A DNA stretch of 53,384 nt, taken from Streptomyces sp. MBT53. GTDB lineage: Bacteria; Actinomycetota; Actinomycetes; Streptomycetales; Streptomycetaceae. The stretch covers positions 1-53,384 of the forward strand of contig NZ_JAEQAZ010000045.1 in assembly GCF_016654115.1 (NCBI RefSeq), written 5' to 3'. Below the pieces are notes generated by a model, which saw nothing but the letters and a program-made list of their open reading frames with translations, was not told the origin of the DNA and made no database searches. The translations under genes and the position numbers were made by a program. Positions 31,098 to 39,856 of this stretch are shown here, piece after piece (positions within the stretch are counted from its first letter, which is position 1; the number at the start of each line of letters is the position of its first letter).

Positions 31098-33917
31098 TCA
31101 CCCCACCGACGAGTAGGCCACGACCCCCCGCAGCAACAGATCAACAGCCTTACGCGCATTCTTCGCCACAGTGGAAGACGCCTCCCCACCAGACACAGGC
31201 GCCGCAGCCGAAATCTGCCCCAACACATCGATCACCTGCTTGCACCACCGAACAAAGTCCCCGGCCGGCATCTCCACCTCCCGAAGCACCTCGTCCAGCC
31301 CCTTCCCACTGGCCCACATGAACGCGGCCCAGGCGAAGCCGAGATCGGGCTCGCGCTGCCCGACCCCCTCGGTCTGAGTGATCCGGAAGTCTTCCTCAAG
31401 GGCGTCGAGACGCCCCCAGATCCGCACCATCTCCCCCAGCGCGGCCTTGGCCGCACCGGACGGCACCTTCGGCGTCGTGGCGTCGTCACTGACCCGTGCC
31501 TCGAACACCAACGCCGAGACGCACGCGGCGAGTTCGGCAGGGGCGAGCCCCTCCCAGACCCCCTCGCGCAGACATTCGCTGGCGAGCAGGTCGAGTTCGC
31601 CGTAGAGCCGGGCGAGCCGCTTGCCGTGCTCGGTGACCTCGTCGCCGCGCAGATAGTCCAGCTCGGTGAGGAGCGCGACGATCCGGTCGAAGGTGCGGGC
31701 GATGGTGTTGGTCCGCCCCTCGATGCGCCGCTCCAGCTGCGTGGTGTCCCGCTGCAGTCGGTGGTACCGCTCGGCCCAACGGGCGTGGTCCTCACGGTCG
31801 GTGCAGCCGTGACAGGGGTGCGCGCGGATCGCCGTACGCAACTGGGCGATCTCCCGGTCGTCCGCGGCCTGCGAGCGCTGCTTGCGGGCGCGCTCCGGCG
31901 GGATGTGCCCGGCCTTGGTGCGCAGCGCGGAGGCCAGGTCCCGACGGGACTGCGGGGAACGGGGGTTGAAGGACTTCGGGATCCGCATCCGGTCCAGGGC
32001 CTCGACGGGCACCGGGAAGTCCATCGACGCGAGCCGCTTGACCTGCCGTTCGACGGTCAGGACGAGCGGGCGCGGGCCGTCGTGCTGCTCGAAGCCGCGG
32101 TGGCCGTTGGACCGTCCGGCGGGCAGGCCCGGGTCCAACACCAGTGCCAGACCTGCGTACTTGCCGGTCGGGACATGGATGACGTCTCCCGGCTTGAGCT
32201 TCTCCAGGGCGACGGCGGACTCGGCGCGCCGCTGTGCCACGCCTTGCCGGGCGAGCTCGGTCTCGCGGTCCTTGAGCTCGCGGCGCAGCCGCATGTAGTC
32301 GTCGAAGTCGCCCAAGTGGCAGGTCATGGAGTCCTTGTAGCCCTCCAGGCCCTCTTCGTTGCGCTGCACCTGCCGTGAGATCCCGACGACCGACTTGTCC
32401 GCCTGGAACTGCGCGAAGGAGGTCTCGAGGAGTTCGCGCGAGCGGTGCCGCCCGAACTGCTCGACGAGGTTGACCGCCATGTTGTACGACGGCTTGAAGC
32501 TGGAGCGCAGCGGATAGGTGCGGGTTCCGGCCAGTCCCGCGAGGTGCTCGGGACTGATCCCGCGCTGCCACAGCACGACGGCGTGGCCCTCGACATCGAT
32601 GCCGCGCCGACCGGCCCGACCGGTCAACTGGGTGTACTCGCCGGGGGTGATGTCGGCGTGCTGCTCGCCGTTCCACTTGACGAGCTTCTCCAACACCACC
32701 GAGCGCGCGGGCATGTTGATGCCGAGCGCGAGGGTCTCGGTGGCGAACACGGCCTTCACGAGGCCGCGCAGGAACAGCTCCTCGACGACCTCCTTGAACG
32801 TCGGCAGCATGCCCGCGTGGTGGGCCGCGATGCCGCGCTCCAGGCCTTCCAACCACTCGTAGTACCCGAGGACATGCAGATCCTCGGACGGAATGGACGC
32901 CGTGCGCTCCTCGACGAGGGCGCGCACCTTCTCCCGCGCCTCGTCGTCGTTGAGCCGCAGCCCGGCGTACAGACACTGCTGCACGGCGGCCTCGCAGGCG
33001 GCTCGGCTGAAGATGAACGTGATGGCGGGCAGCAGGCCTTCGTTGTCCAGCCGCTCGATGACCTCGGGGCGTCCCGGTGTCCACACCCGCGAACGCGATC
33101 TGCGCTCGCGCTCCCGGTCGGCCTCGCGCATGGCACGACCGCGTCTGCGGTCCTGGTAGGACGGGCGCTGGGCCTCCATACGGGCAAGGCGGGTGAGGTC
33201 GGGGTTGACGGCCTTCTTGTTGCCCTCGCCCTCCTCGAAGAGGTCGTACATCCGCCGCCCGGCGAGCACGTGCTGGAACAGCGGCACCGGCCGGTGCTCG
33301 GAGACGATCACCTCGGTGTCGCCGCGGACGGTGTCGAGCCAGTCGCCGAACTCCTCCGCGTTCGACACCGTCGCCGAGAGGGAGACCAGGGTCACCGACT
33401 CGGGGAGGTGGATGATCACCTCTTCCCAGACGGCGCCGCGGAAGCGGTCGGAGAGGTAGTGCACCTCGTCCATGACCACATAGCCGAGGCCGAGGAGGGT
33501 CTGTGAACCGGCGTACAGCATGTTCCGCAGGACCTCGGTGGTCATGACGACCACCGGAGCCTCGGAGTTGACGCTGTTGTCACCGGTGAGCAGGCCGACC
33601 TTGTCCGCGCCGTAACGGCGGCACAGGTCGGCGTACTTCTGGTTCGACAGTGCCTTGATGGGGGTCGTGTAGAAACACTTCTTGCCCTGCTGGAGGGCGA
33701 GGTGGACGGCGAACTCGCCGACGATCGTCTTGCCGGAGCCGGTGGGCGCCGCGACCAGCACGCCCTTCCCCGCTTCGAGCGCCTTACAGGCCTCGATCTG
33801 GAAGGGGTCGAGACCGAAGTCGTACATCTCGCGGAAGTCCGCGAGCGCGGTGGCCTGCTCGGCTGCCCGCAGGCGGGCTGCCGCGTACCGCTCGGCCGGG
33901 GAGAGGTCCTCTGTCAT
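31098..33917 (-). CDS. DEAD/DEAH-box RNA helicase with DSHCT domain (HelY/Mtr4-like)
   Basis: The 939-aa superfamily II helicase has Walker A AAPTGSGKT (57-64), motif II DEVH (150-153), motif III SATVSNAEEFGDW, a second RecA domain with ETLALGINMPARSVVLE and QLTGRAGRRGID, then a winged helix, an insertion domain and a C-terminal DSHCT region (YGELDLLASECLREGVWEGL). Such actinobacterial enzymes resemble Mtr4/Ski2 and probably unwind structured RNA in turnover. ATG 33917 (MTEDLSPAERYAAARLR) fits the family N terminus better than longer in-frame starts. It is transcribed away from the tat genes, behind the tatC terminator. Confidence 0.93.
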   Translation of the reverse strand: MTEDLSPAERYAAARLRAAEQATALADFREMYDFGLDPFQIEACKALEAGKGVLVAAPTGSGKTIVGEFAVHLALQQGKKCFYTTPIKALSNQKYADLCRRYGADKVGLLTGDNSVNSEAPVVVMTTEVLRNMLYAGSQTLLGLGYVVMDEVHYLSDRFRGAVWEEVIIHLPESVTLVSLSATVSNAEEFGDWLDTVRGDTEVIVSEHRPVPLFQHVLAGRRMYDLFEEGEGNKKAVNPDLTRLARMEAQRPSYQDRRRGRAMREADRERERRSRSRVWTPGRPEVIERLDNEGLLPAITFIFSRAACEAAVQQCLYAGLRLNDDEAREKVRALVEERTASIPSEDLHVLGYYEWLEGLERGIAAHHAGMLPTFKEVVEELFLRGLVKAVFATETLALGINMPARSVVLEKLVKWNGEQHADITPGEYTQLTGRAGRRGIDVEGHAVVLWQRGISPEHLAGLAGTRTYPLRSSFKPSYNMAVNLVEQFGRHRSRELLETSFAQFQADKSVVGISRQVQRNEEGLEGYKDSMTCHLGDFDDYMRLRRELKDRETELARQGVAQRRAESAVALEKLKPGDVIHVPTGKYAGLALVLDPGLPAGRSNGHRGFEQHDGPRPLVLTVERQVKRLASMDFPVPVEALDRMRIPKSFNPRSPQSRRDLASALRTKAGHIPPERARKQRSQAADDREIAQLRTAIRAHPCHGCTDREDHARWAERYHRLQRDTTQLERRIEGRTNTIARTFDRIVALLTELDYLRGDEVTEHGKRLARLYGELDLLASECLREGVWEGLAPAELAACVSALVFEARVSDDATTPKVPSGAAKAALGEMVRIWGRLDALEEDFRITQTEGVGQREPDLGFAWAAFMWASGKGLDEVLREVEMPAGDFVRWCKQVIDVLGQISAAAPVSGGEASSTVAKNARKAVDLLLRGVVAYSSVG

Positions 33918-33991
33918 CGTGCTTTCGAGCGTACCGGGCGCCACTGACAACAGGACGATCATTATCCGTTCCCATAGGTCCTCCACACCCG

Positions 33992-34028
33992 GAGACCGGC
34001 CGCCCGCGCTGCGGGAACGGCCGGTCTC
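33992..34028 (-). terminator. Terminator after tatC
   Basis: GAGACCGGCCG (33992-34002) pairs perfectly with 34018-34028. A nested CCCGC/GCGGG stem fills the loop (34003-34007 with 34011-34015). It lies 20 nt beyond the tatC stop and before the helicase start. Confidence 0.8.
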
Positions 34029-34048
34029 GGCGGAGGTCGGGAAGGTGA

Positions 34049-35011
34049 TCAGGTCACGTCGTCATACCCGTTGACCCGGTCCGAACCGGTGCCGCTCGCC
34101 TGCTCGGGCAGGGCCGCCCGGCCCGCCGAGACGGCTTCGACGTCGCCGATGTCCTCGGGGGTGAGGTCCAGGTCGGAGGCCTCGTCGTCGGCCGGTCCCG
34201 ACTCGTCGCGGCGGCGCTTGCGCCGGTCGTTGAGCAGGGAGAAGAGGACCGCGCCGAAGTACAGCACCCAGATGGGCCCGGCCAGGGCCAGCATCGTGAG
34301 CGGGTCGGTGCTGGGGGTGGCGACGGCCGCGAAGACCGTGATGCCGAGGATCATGGCGCGCCACCAGCCGAGCATCCGCTTGCCTGTCAGCGCGCCCGTG
34401 AGGTTGAGCATGATCAGCAGCAGCGGCAGCTCGAAGGAGAGGCCGAAGACCAGCACCATGCGCGTGACCAGGTCGAGCAGGTCGTCGAGCGGCAGCAGGT
34501 TGTTGACGTCCTTCGGCGTGAAGCCGAGCAGAACCTTCGCGGTGGTGGGCAGCACCCGGTAGGCGAAGTAGGCGCCGGCGAGGAAGAGCGGTACGCCGGT
34601 GCCGACGAAGCCGAGCGCGTACTTCTTCTCGTTCTTGTGCAGGCCCGGGGCGACGAAGCCCCACAGCTGGTACAGCCAGACCGGGGACGCCAGGACGACG
34701 CCGGCCATCAGGGACACCTTCAACGCCAGTGTGAACGGCGTCAGCAGACCGTTGATGGTGATCTGCGCGCACTGGTGGCTCTTGTCGCCGGCCTTCCGCA
34801 GTTCCTCGAAGGTCGAGGCGCAACCGACCGAGTCCAGCACCGGCTTGGTGATGATGTTGACGATGTCGTTGTAGAAGAAGGCGGCCACACAGGTCACCAC
34901 GATGATGGCCAGCATCGCCTTCGCGAGCCGGTTGCGCAGCTCACGCAGATGGTCCGCGAGGGGCATCCGCCCCTCGGGGTCCTTCTCCTTCTTGCGGGCA
35001 GGCTTAGGCAA
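34049..35011 (-). CDS. tatC: Sec-independent protein translocase TatC
   Basis: The 320-aa TatC has six membrane helices and signature stretches: MPLADHLRELRNRL (N-terminal signal-recognition region), FTLALKVSLMAGVVLASPVW, YQLWGFVAPGLHKNEKKY and FGLSFELPLLLIMLNLTGAL. It binds twin-arginine signal peptides and builds the export channel with TatA; streptomycetes use Tat heavily. TTG 35011 is taken as start, with GAGG seven bases upstream. The C-terminal 60 residues are acidic and probably cytosolic. It follows tatA by 48 bp. Confidence 0.96.
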   Translation of the reverse strand: MPKPARKKEKDPEGRMPLADHLRELRNRLAKAMLAIIVVTCVAAFFYNDIVNIITKPVLDSVGCASTFEELRKAGDKSHQCAQITINGLLTPFTLALKVSLMAGVVLASPVWLYQLWGFVAPGLHKNEKKYALGFVGTGVPLFLAGAYFAYRVLPTTAKVLLGFTPKDVNNLLPLDDLLDLVTRMVLVFGLSFELPLLLIMLNLTGALTGKRMLGWWRAMILGITVFAAVATPSTDPLTMLALAGPIWVLYFGAVLFSLLNDRRKRRRDESGPADDEASDLDLTPEDIGDVEAVSAGRAALPEQASGTGSDRVNGYDDVT

Positions 35012-35059
35012 CCCACGTCCTCATCTCGTGCGGCAGGCCGGGGGCGTCCCGGCCCTGCG

Positions 35060-35341
35060 TCAGCGCTTGGTCGTGTCCGACGGCTCGGTGACGGGGCGCG
35101 AGCTGGTCACGTCGCCGGGGGCCGCCTGGATGGTGCGCTGCACGGGCTCGTCGGTGTTCGGCGGGCCGGCGGGGGCGGGCGTACTGTTGCCCTCTTCCTT
35201 CATCGCCTTGGCCTCGCTCTTGAGGATGCGAGCGGACTTGCCGAGGGAGCGGGCCATGTCCGGAAGCTTCTTCGCGCCGAAGAGCAGCACGATGACGACG
35301 AGGATGAGAATGATCTCGGGAGCTCCGAGCCTTCCGAACAT
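35060..35341 (-). CDS. tatA: Sec-independent protein translocase TatA
   Basis: This 93-aa protein has one N-terminal membrane helix (APEIILILVVIVLLFG), the hinge and amphipathic helix FGAKKLPDMARSLGKSARIL, then a polar tail. It oligomerises to form the Tat pore. ATG 35341 follows AAGG ten bases upstream. Its leader holds overlapping palindromes (35383-35411) downstream of a plausible promoter. It is cotranscribed with tatC. Confidence 0.97.
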   Translation of the reverse strand: MFGRLGAPEIILILVVIVLLFGAKKLPDMARSLGKSARILKSEAKAMKEEGNSTPAPAGPPNTDEPVQRTIQAAPGDVTSSRPVTEPSDTTKR

Positions 35342-35382
35342 AAGTCTTTACCTTCTCACCGAGGCGGCTGGGGTGGGGGTGC

Positions 35383-35411
35383 TGTCCGATCGGTCGGACA
35401 TCTGTCCGACC
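35383..35411 (-). promoter_or_regulatory. Overlapping palindromes in the tatA leader
   Basis: TGTCCGA (35383-35389), TCGGACA (35394-35400) and TGTCCGA (35403-35409) can form two alternative hairpins that share the middle element. The downstream pairing extends to a 9-bp stem (35392-35400 with 35403-35411). As DNA, these are two overlapping operator-like palindromes. Confidence 0.55.
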
Positions 35412-35426
35412 TTCGTGCTGCCAGCG

Positions 35427-35457
35427 ATCGTAACGCTCAGGGGTAAACGTCAGGCAA
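35427..35457 (-). promoter_or_regulatory. Candidate tatA promoter
   Basis: On the minus strand TTGCCT (35452-35457) and TACGAT (35427-35432) are spaced by 19 bp, slightly long but otherwise a good match. The start of transcription would fall near 35420, placing the palindromes at 35383-35411 in the leader RNA. Confidence 0.4.
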
Positions 35458-35601
35458 TCCCCGTGCGTACTCCCGGTCCGCGCTCCGGGCCTCGTTATCC
35501 GGACCGCGATCAGCAGCGTACCCGCCCCGAGCGACAACGTGACAGGGCAAAGTGACGCGAAGCGCATCAGCCGCGCAACTCACACCCCACGCATACGTGA
35601 C

Positions 35602-35796
35602 TCACAGTGCGTCGACGGAACGCGCCGTGGAGACGGCCGCTCGTTCCAGGTCCTCGGCCGCTCTGTTGATGCGCTGCGCGGCGGCCGTGACCTGCAGTCC
35701 GAGCCGCCGCGCCTCCAGAAAGACCCGGACGGCGAGCACGCCGAGCACGGCGAGACCCACAAAACCCACAGCTACCGCGACCATCGCCCAGAACAT
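35602..35796 (-). CDS. Small single-span membrane protein of unknown function
   Basis: This 64-aa protein begins with a membrane helix (MFWAMVAVAVGFVGLAVLGV), then an amphipathic, coiled-coil-like helix (LGLQVTAAAQRINRAAEDLE). The layout recalls short DUF948-like proteins, without firm identity. It starts 19 nt after the zinc-ribbon gene, so it is probably the last gene of the pafBC operon before the tatA promoter. Other frames over this stretch lack such a pattern. Confidence 0.65.
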   Translation of the reverse strand: MFWAMVAVAVGFVGLAVLGVLAVRVFLEARRLGLQVTAAAQRINRAAEDLERAAVSTARSVDAL

Positions 35797-35815
35797 GGGG
35801 CGAGCCTAGACCCTG

Positions 35816-36118
35816 CTACCCGACGGAGGTCAGGCGCAGGGTCCGCACCCCGCCTCCGGTGAGCAGCTCGACGATCCGCTCGCCCGCGGGCTTGCGGACC
35901 GAGGCGCCGCAGTCGGGGCAGGTGAAGGAGTAGAACGTGGTGCGGCTGGTGGCGCCGATGGCGAGGCGCAGGGCGCTCGCCGCCAGTTCGAAGTTGCCCC
36001 GGCAGTCCGGGCAGCCCGCTCTGAACACGACCGGCATCACGTTCTTCATCCCGGCGAACGCGGCGGCCACCGTCATCTCCTGGACACCCGGGACACCCGA
36101 CATCGTCGACTCGCTCAC
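35816..36118 (-). CDS. Small zinc-ribbon protein
   Basis: The 100-aa protein contains two CxxC pairs (GCPDCRGNF and FTCPDCGASV) about 33 residues apart, as in a zinc ribbon. A short hydrophobic AAAFAGMKNVMPVVF precedes them. ATG 36118 overlaps the pafC stop by 4 bp, so it is coupled to the WYL regulators. Function unknown; a DNA, RNA or protein contact role is possible. Confidence 0.8.
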   Translation of the reverse strand: MSESTMSGVPGVQEMTVAAAFAGMKNVMPVVFRAGCPDCRGNFELAASALRLAIGATSRTTFYSFTCPDCGASVRKPAGERIVELLTGGGVRTLRLTSVG

Positions 36119-37140
36119 AGCCCCTGCTCCTGCCTCTCGTCAACACCATGCACACCGTCAACCACGCTCTGCGGTCCGTCGTACGCCGCCAGCGCCTCGC
36201 GGGCCGCGCGGCGGGCGCTGTCGGCGAGATCGCTCGGGGAGACGATCCGGCCGTCGCGCCCCAGCCGCAGGGCCAGGCGTCGCAGGGACGTCGGGTCGGG
36301 GGTGCGCAAGGTAATACGCAGCCCGCCGTCGGGAAGCTCATCGGCACTGTCGTGCGGGTAGTACTCGGCGACCCAGCGCCCGCCCGGGCCGACCTCCACG
36401 ACGACCTCGGGGTCCTCGGCGGCGGGCTGCACCAGCGCCTCCGACAGGTCCCGCAGTTCGATCTCGGGCGGTGCGGACGGCTCGTCGAGGATCTTGATCT
36501 CGGCGACCCGGTCGAGGCGGAAGGTGCGGCGCGCCTCGGAGCGGCGGCACCAGGCCTCCACGTAGGTGTGCCCGACGCTGACCAGCCGGATGGGGTCGAT
36601 CTCGCGCTCGCTCAACTCGTCGCGGGCGGGCGAGTAGTAGCGGATCCACAGCCGGCGGCGCTCCGAGATCGCGCGGTCGACGTCGGCGAAGACACCGCCC
36701 TCGGACTCGAAGGTCACCGAGAGGCGGGCGCTGGCCCCGGCCGCCTCACCGGCCGCCGCCTCCAGCTTGGCGTTGGCCCGCAGCAGCGCCTGCCGGTCGC
36801 TCTCGCGCAGGCCCGGCAGCGTGGACACCGCGCGGGCGGCCACCAGGAGGGCGGTCGCCTCGTCGGCGGCGAGCCGGAGCGGTTCGGCGACGTCGTCCGG
36901 GTTGTGCCACCAGATGCGCTCGCCGTCGGTGTCGATGTCGAGCAGGTCACCGCCCCGGAAACTGGTCCCGCACATGGGCAGTACGTCGAGGTCGGAGACC
37001 AGCTCGTCCTCGGTGATCCCGAAGGCACGCGCGACGTCCTCGACGCGCGCTCCGGGGCGCTCCTTGAGATAGGTCACCAGGGAGAGCATCCGCCGGGTCT
37101 GGTCGATGGCGTTGACTGGCCTGACCGGTTTGCCTGCCAC
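36115..37140 (-). CDS. pafC: WYL-domain regulator PafC
   Basis: This 341-aa protein has an N-terminal HTH (RRMLSLVTYLKERPGARVED, VARAFGITEDELVSDLDVLP), a central WYL domain (ISERRRLWIRYYSPARDELS, EIDPIRLVSVGHTYVEAWCR) and a C-terminal WCX-type extension. PafB and PafC together activate LexA-independent DNA-damage genes in actinobacteria. GTG 37140 (MAGKPVRPVNAIDQTRR) is selected, 19 nt after the pafB stop. Unlike in mycobacteria, pafBC here is separated from pafA by two FKBP genes. Confidence 0.92.
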   Translation of the reverse strand: MAGKPVRPVNAIDQTRRMLSLVTYLKERPGARVEDVARAFGITEDELVSDLDVLPMCGTSFRGGDLLDIDTDGERIWWHNPDDVAEPLRLAADEATALLVAARAVSTLPGLRESDRQALLRANAKLEAAAGEAAGASARLSVTFESEGGVFADVDRAISERRRLWIRYYSPARDELSEREIDPIRLVSVGHTYVEAWCRRSEARRTFRLDRVAEIKILDEPSAPPEIELRDLSEALVQPAAEDPEVVVEVGPGGRWVAEYYPHDSADELPDGGLRITLRTPDPTSLRRLALRLGRDGRIVSPSDLADSARRAAREALAAYDGPQSVVDGVHGVDERQEQGL

Positions 37141-37159
37141 AGTTCTCTTCCGCTCCCCC

Positions 37160-38113
37160 TCAGCCCTTGGCCACGGCACGCAGCCGGTCGACCACGTCGG
37201 CCCGCAGCTCGGCGGGCTCCAGGACGACCACGTCCGGTCCGAACTCGACCAGCCAGGCGTCCAGTCCGTGGCCGTACGGAATCTCCAACTCGTCCCAGCC
37301 GTCCCCGAGTTCCCGAACCGCCGCGGCTTTCGCCCGCAGGGGGTATCCGGAGCCGGTGCGCAGCCGGATCAGGGCGGAGCGGTCGGCGGTCTCCCCCGCC
37401 CAGCTCGCGACGGTCTCGCGCACGGTGACGACATCGGGGATGTCCGCGGTGAACCGCCCGTTGCGGGAACGCACCTTGCCGGTGATCCGGGAGAGCCGGA
37501 AGACGCGTTCGGCACCCCGGTCCCGGTCCCAGCCGGCGAGGTACCAGTGGCCGCGCCAGCACTCCAGGGCCCACGGCTCGACGCTGCGCGTCTCGGGGCG
37601 GGCGGCGGTGGCCTTGCGGTACTCGAACACGACAGGACGGCGGTCCCGGCAGGCCAGCATCAGCGGCTCGAACGACGCCTCGTGCACCGGAATACGGGGC
37701 TCCAGGGCGCCGTGCGGCTCGTACGGGTCGAGATCCTCGGGCATCCCGGCCGCGCGCAGTTTCTGCAGCGCCCCGCTGGCCGCGCCGGCGAGCCGGGCCT
37801 GCTGCCACACCTTGGCGGCGAGGCCGAGGGCGGCGGCCTCCTCGGCGTCGAGGGTGATGGGCGGGAGGCGGTTGCTGTCGCGGCGGGCGAGATAGCCGAC
37901 CTCGCCGTCCAGGTTCTCCACCGTCTCGATGACCAGGCCGAGTTCGCGCAGATCGTCCTTGTCGCGCTCGAACATCCGGTTGAAGGAGTCGTCCGATCCG
38001 GCTTCGAGGTAGGCCTCAATGGATTCCCGCAGCTCACGCTTGCTGAGCGGCCGCCGCGTCCCGAGCAGACACAGCGCGAGGTTCATCAGCCGCTCGGCCT
38101 TGGCAATGGCCAT
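37160..38113 (-). CDS. pafB: WYL-domain regulator PafB
   Basis: The 317-aa protein has an HTH with AERLMNLALCLLGTRRPLSK, RELRESIEAYLE and FERDKDDLRELGLVIETVEN, a WYL domain (CRDRRPVVFEYRKATAARPE, VEPWALECWRGHWYLAGWDR) and a C-terminal WCX region. It should form a heterodimeric activator with PafC, possibly responding to single-stranded DNA. ATG 38113 starts the operon pafB-pafC-zinc ribbon-membrane protein, just after the terminator of the FKBP gene. Confidence 0.93.
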   Translation of the reverse strand: MAIAKAERLMNLALCLLGTRRPLSKRELRESIEAYLEAGSDDSFNRMFERDKDDLRELGLVIETVENLDGEVGYLARRDSNRLPPITLDAEEAAALGLAAKVWQQARLAGAASGALQKLRAAGMPEDLDPYEPHGALEPRIPVHEASFEPLMLACRDRRPVVFEYRKATAARPETRSVEPWALECWRGHWYLAGWDRDRGAERVFRLSRITGKVRSRNGRFTADIPDVVTVRETVASWAGETADRSALIRLRTGSGYPLRAKAAAVRELGDGWDELEIPYGHGLDAWLVEFGPDVVVLEPAELRADVVDRLRAVAKG

Positions 38114-38185
38114 CGACGCCCTTCGCCTTCCTCTGTACTTACGAACGATGACCGTACCGCTCCGCGGTGGCCTGACAAAAGCCGA

Positions 38186-38213
38186 GGGCCCATGCCCGAG
38201 CAGGCATGGGCCC
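38186..38213 (-). terminator. Terminator after the cytosolic FKBP gene
   Basis: GGGCCCATGCC (38186-38196) and GGCATGGGCCC (38203-38213) form a perfect 11-bp stem with a 6-nt loop. It separates the FKBP gene from pafB. Confidence 0.85.
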
Positions 38214-38243
38214 CGGTTGATCAGGCTCGGTCGGAACCGGTGA

Positions 38244-38615
38244 TCAGACGGCGACGAGGTCGACCACGAAGATCAGGGTCTCGCCCGGCTTGATGGCCGG
38301 GGTCGGGCTCTGGTTGCCGTAGGCGAGGTGCGCCGGGATGGTCAGCTGGCGGCGGCCGCCGACCTTCATGCCCTGCACGCCCTGGTCCCAGCCCTTGATG
38401 ACACGGCCGCCACCGAGCGGGAACTTGAACGGGGTGCCGCGGTTCCAGCTGGCGTCGAACTCCTCGCCGGTGCTGAAGGCCACGCCCACGTAGTGGACGG
38501 TGACGTTCTGGCCCGACTTCGCGACCTCGCCCTCACCCTCCCAAAGGTCCTTGATCTCCAGGTCGGCCGGGGGTGCGCCCTCCGGGAAGTCGATCTCGGG
38601 CTTCTCGATGCTCAC
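38244..38615 (-). CDS. FKBP-type peptidyl-prolyl isomerase (cytosolic)
   Basis: This 123-aa single-domain FKBP has VTVHYVGVAFSTGEEFDASW, FPLGGGRVIKGWDQGVQGMK, VGGRRQLTIPAHLAYG and TLIFVVDLVAV, with the hydrophobic pocket residues conserved. It has no signal peptide, so it should act in the cytoplasm on proline isomerisation in folding. GTG 38615 (MSIEKPEIDFPEG) follows an AGGAG site. It lies downstream of the lipoprotein FKBP gene. Confidence 0.94.
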   Translation of the reverse strand: MSIEKPEIDFPEGAPPADLEIKDLWEGEGEVAKSGQNVTVHYVGVAFSTGEEFDASWNRGTPFKFPLGGGRVIKGWDQGVQGMKVGGRRQLTIPAHLAYGNQSPTPAIKPGETLIFVVDLVAV

Positions 38616-38707
38616 GTCTCTAGCTCCTGCTTGTGTACGACAAGGCAACTCGGACAGTCTCGCATCCCGGCCGCGCTCGTGCGTCGGCCAGGCATTCACC
38701 CGCGGGG

Positions 38708-39715
38708 CTACATCGCCGCCAGGATGTCGACCGAGAACACCAGGGTCTCGCCCTTCTTGATGGTGCCGCCACTGGGCGGGGTGTCGCCGTAGGCCAGGTC
38801 CGGGGGCGCGACGATCAGGACGCGGCTGCCGACCTTCTTGCCGGTGACACCCTGCGCCAGACCCTTGACGACCGACTCCATCTGGGAGATCGCGAACTGG
38901 CTCAACCGGCCCTGGGAGTACGTCGATTCGAACTGCTTGCCGGTGCTCCAGACCACGCCCTCGAACTGGCACAGGATCGTCTGGGACGCCTTGACGACGG
39001 CTCCGTCGCCCTCCAGGACGTAGTTCGACACCAGCTTCTTCGGCGGGTCCGCCTTCGGGACGGTCACCGAGGGGGCCTTGCCGTCGGTGTTCGTACCGAC
39101 CTTGGGCAGTGAACTGTCGGACTGGGCGACGGCCTTGCCCTTGGCGGAGCTCTTGATGTTGAAGGCGTCCTGCACGTCGATCACGAAGACGAGCGTGTCG
39201 GTGCCCTTGATGCCCGCCTGGCTGTTGCCCGTCGTGCCGTAGCCCCAGGTCGGCGGGATGGCCATCTCGACGCGGCTGCCGACCTTGCGGCCCGCGAGGC
39301 CGTAGCGCCAGCCGTCGATGATGCTGCCCTGGGCGAGCTGGATGACCAACGGGGTCTTGCGGTCGTAGGAGTTGTCGAACACCTTGGCCGTCGACCAGAT
39401 CTGACCCAGGTAGTTGACCTGGACGAAGTCGCCCTCCGCGACGGCCTTGCCGCTGCCCGCGATGACCGTCTTGACCGCGAGGTTCTTCGACGGCTCGCCT
39501 GTGCCCTTGGCGACGGTCGGCTTCTCGTCGAACTTCGTACCCGCGGTGATCGCCGGCACCGGACCGTCCACGACCTTCGGCGGCGGAGCGGTCGAGGCCG
39601 AGGCGGACGGCGACGGCGACGCGCTGGCCTTGCTTGAGGAGGAGTCGCTGTCACCGCACCCCGCGATCGTCACAAGTCCTGCGGGAACAGCGATGAGAAG
39701 GGAGCGTCGGCGCAC
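38708..39715 (-). CDS. Lipoprotein with two FKBP domains
   Basis: The 335-aa protein has a lipoprotein signal (RRRSLLIAVPAGLVTIAGC, Cys20) and a Ser/Ala/Pro linker. A first FKBP domain spans about 85-185 (VQVNYLGQIWSTAKVFDNSY, IPPTWGYGTTGNSQAGIKGT) and a more diverged second spans about 240-335 (ILCQFEGVVWSTGKQFESTY). It should fold exported proteins at the outer membrane face. It is conserved in position between pafA and the small FKBP gene. Confidence 0.92.
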   Translation of the reverse strand: MRRRSLLIAVPAGLVTIAGCGDSDSSSSKASASPSPSASASTAPPPKVVDGPVPAITAGTKFDEKPTVAKGTGEPSKNLAVKTVIAGSGKAVAEGDFVQVNYLGQIWSTAKVFDNSYDRKTPLVIQLAQGSIIDGWRYGLAGRKVGSRVEMAIPPTWGYGTTGNSQAGIKGTDTLVFVIDVQDAFNIKSSAKGKAVAQSDSSLPKVGTNTDGKAPSVTVPKADPPKKLVSNYVLEGDGAVVKASQTILCQFEGVVWSTGKQFESTYSQGRLSQFAISQMESVVKGLAQGVTGKKVGSRVLIVAPPDLAYGDTPPSGGTIKKGETLVFSVDILAAM

Positions 39716-39774
39716 GGTGAAGGCCTCGTATCGGTCGATCTTGTTGATGGCGTGCGCGCAACTCTACGGCGTGG

Positions 39775-39809
39775 CACGGGCCCCGTACGCGAAACGTACG
39801 GGGCCCGTG
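39775..39809 (-). terminator. Strong terminator after pafA
   Basis: A perfect 15-bp stem (39775-39789 with 39795-39809) has a CGAAA loop, between the pafA stop and the FKBP lipoprotein start. It isolates pafA from the downstream genes. Confidence 0.88.
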
Positions 39810-39856
39810 TGGCGTACCGAATATGTATCCGGACGTCGGTGTCCGGACGCTTTTGC

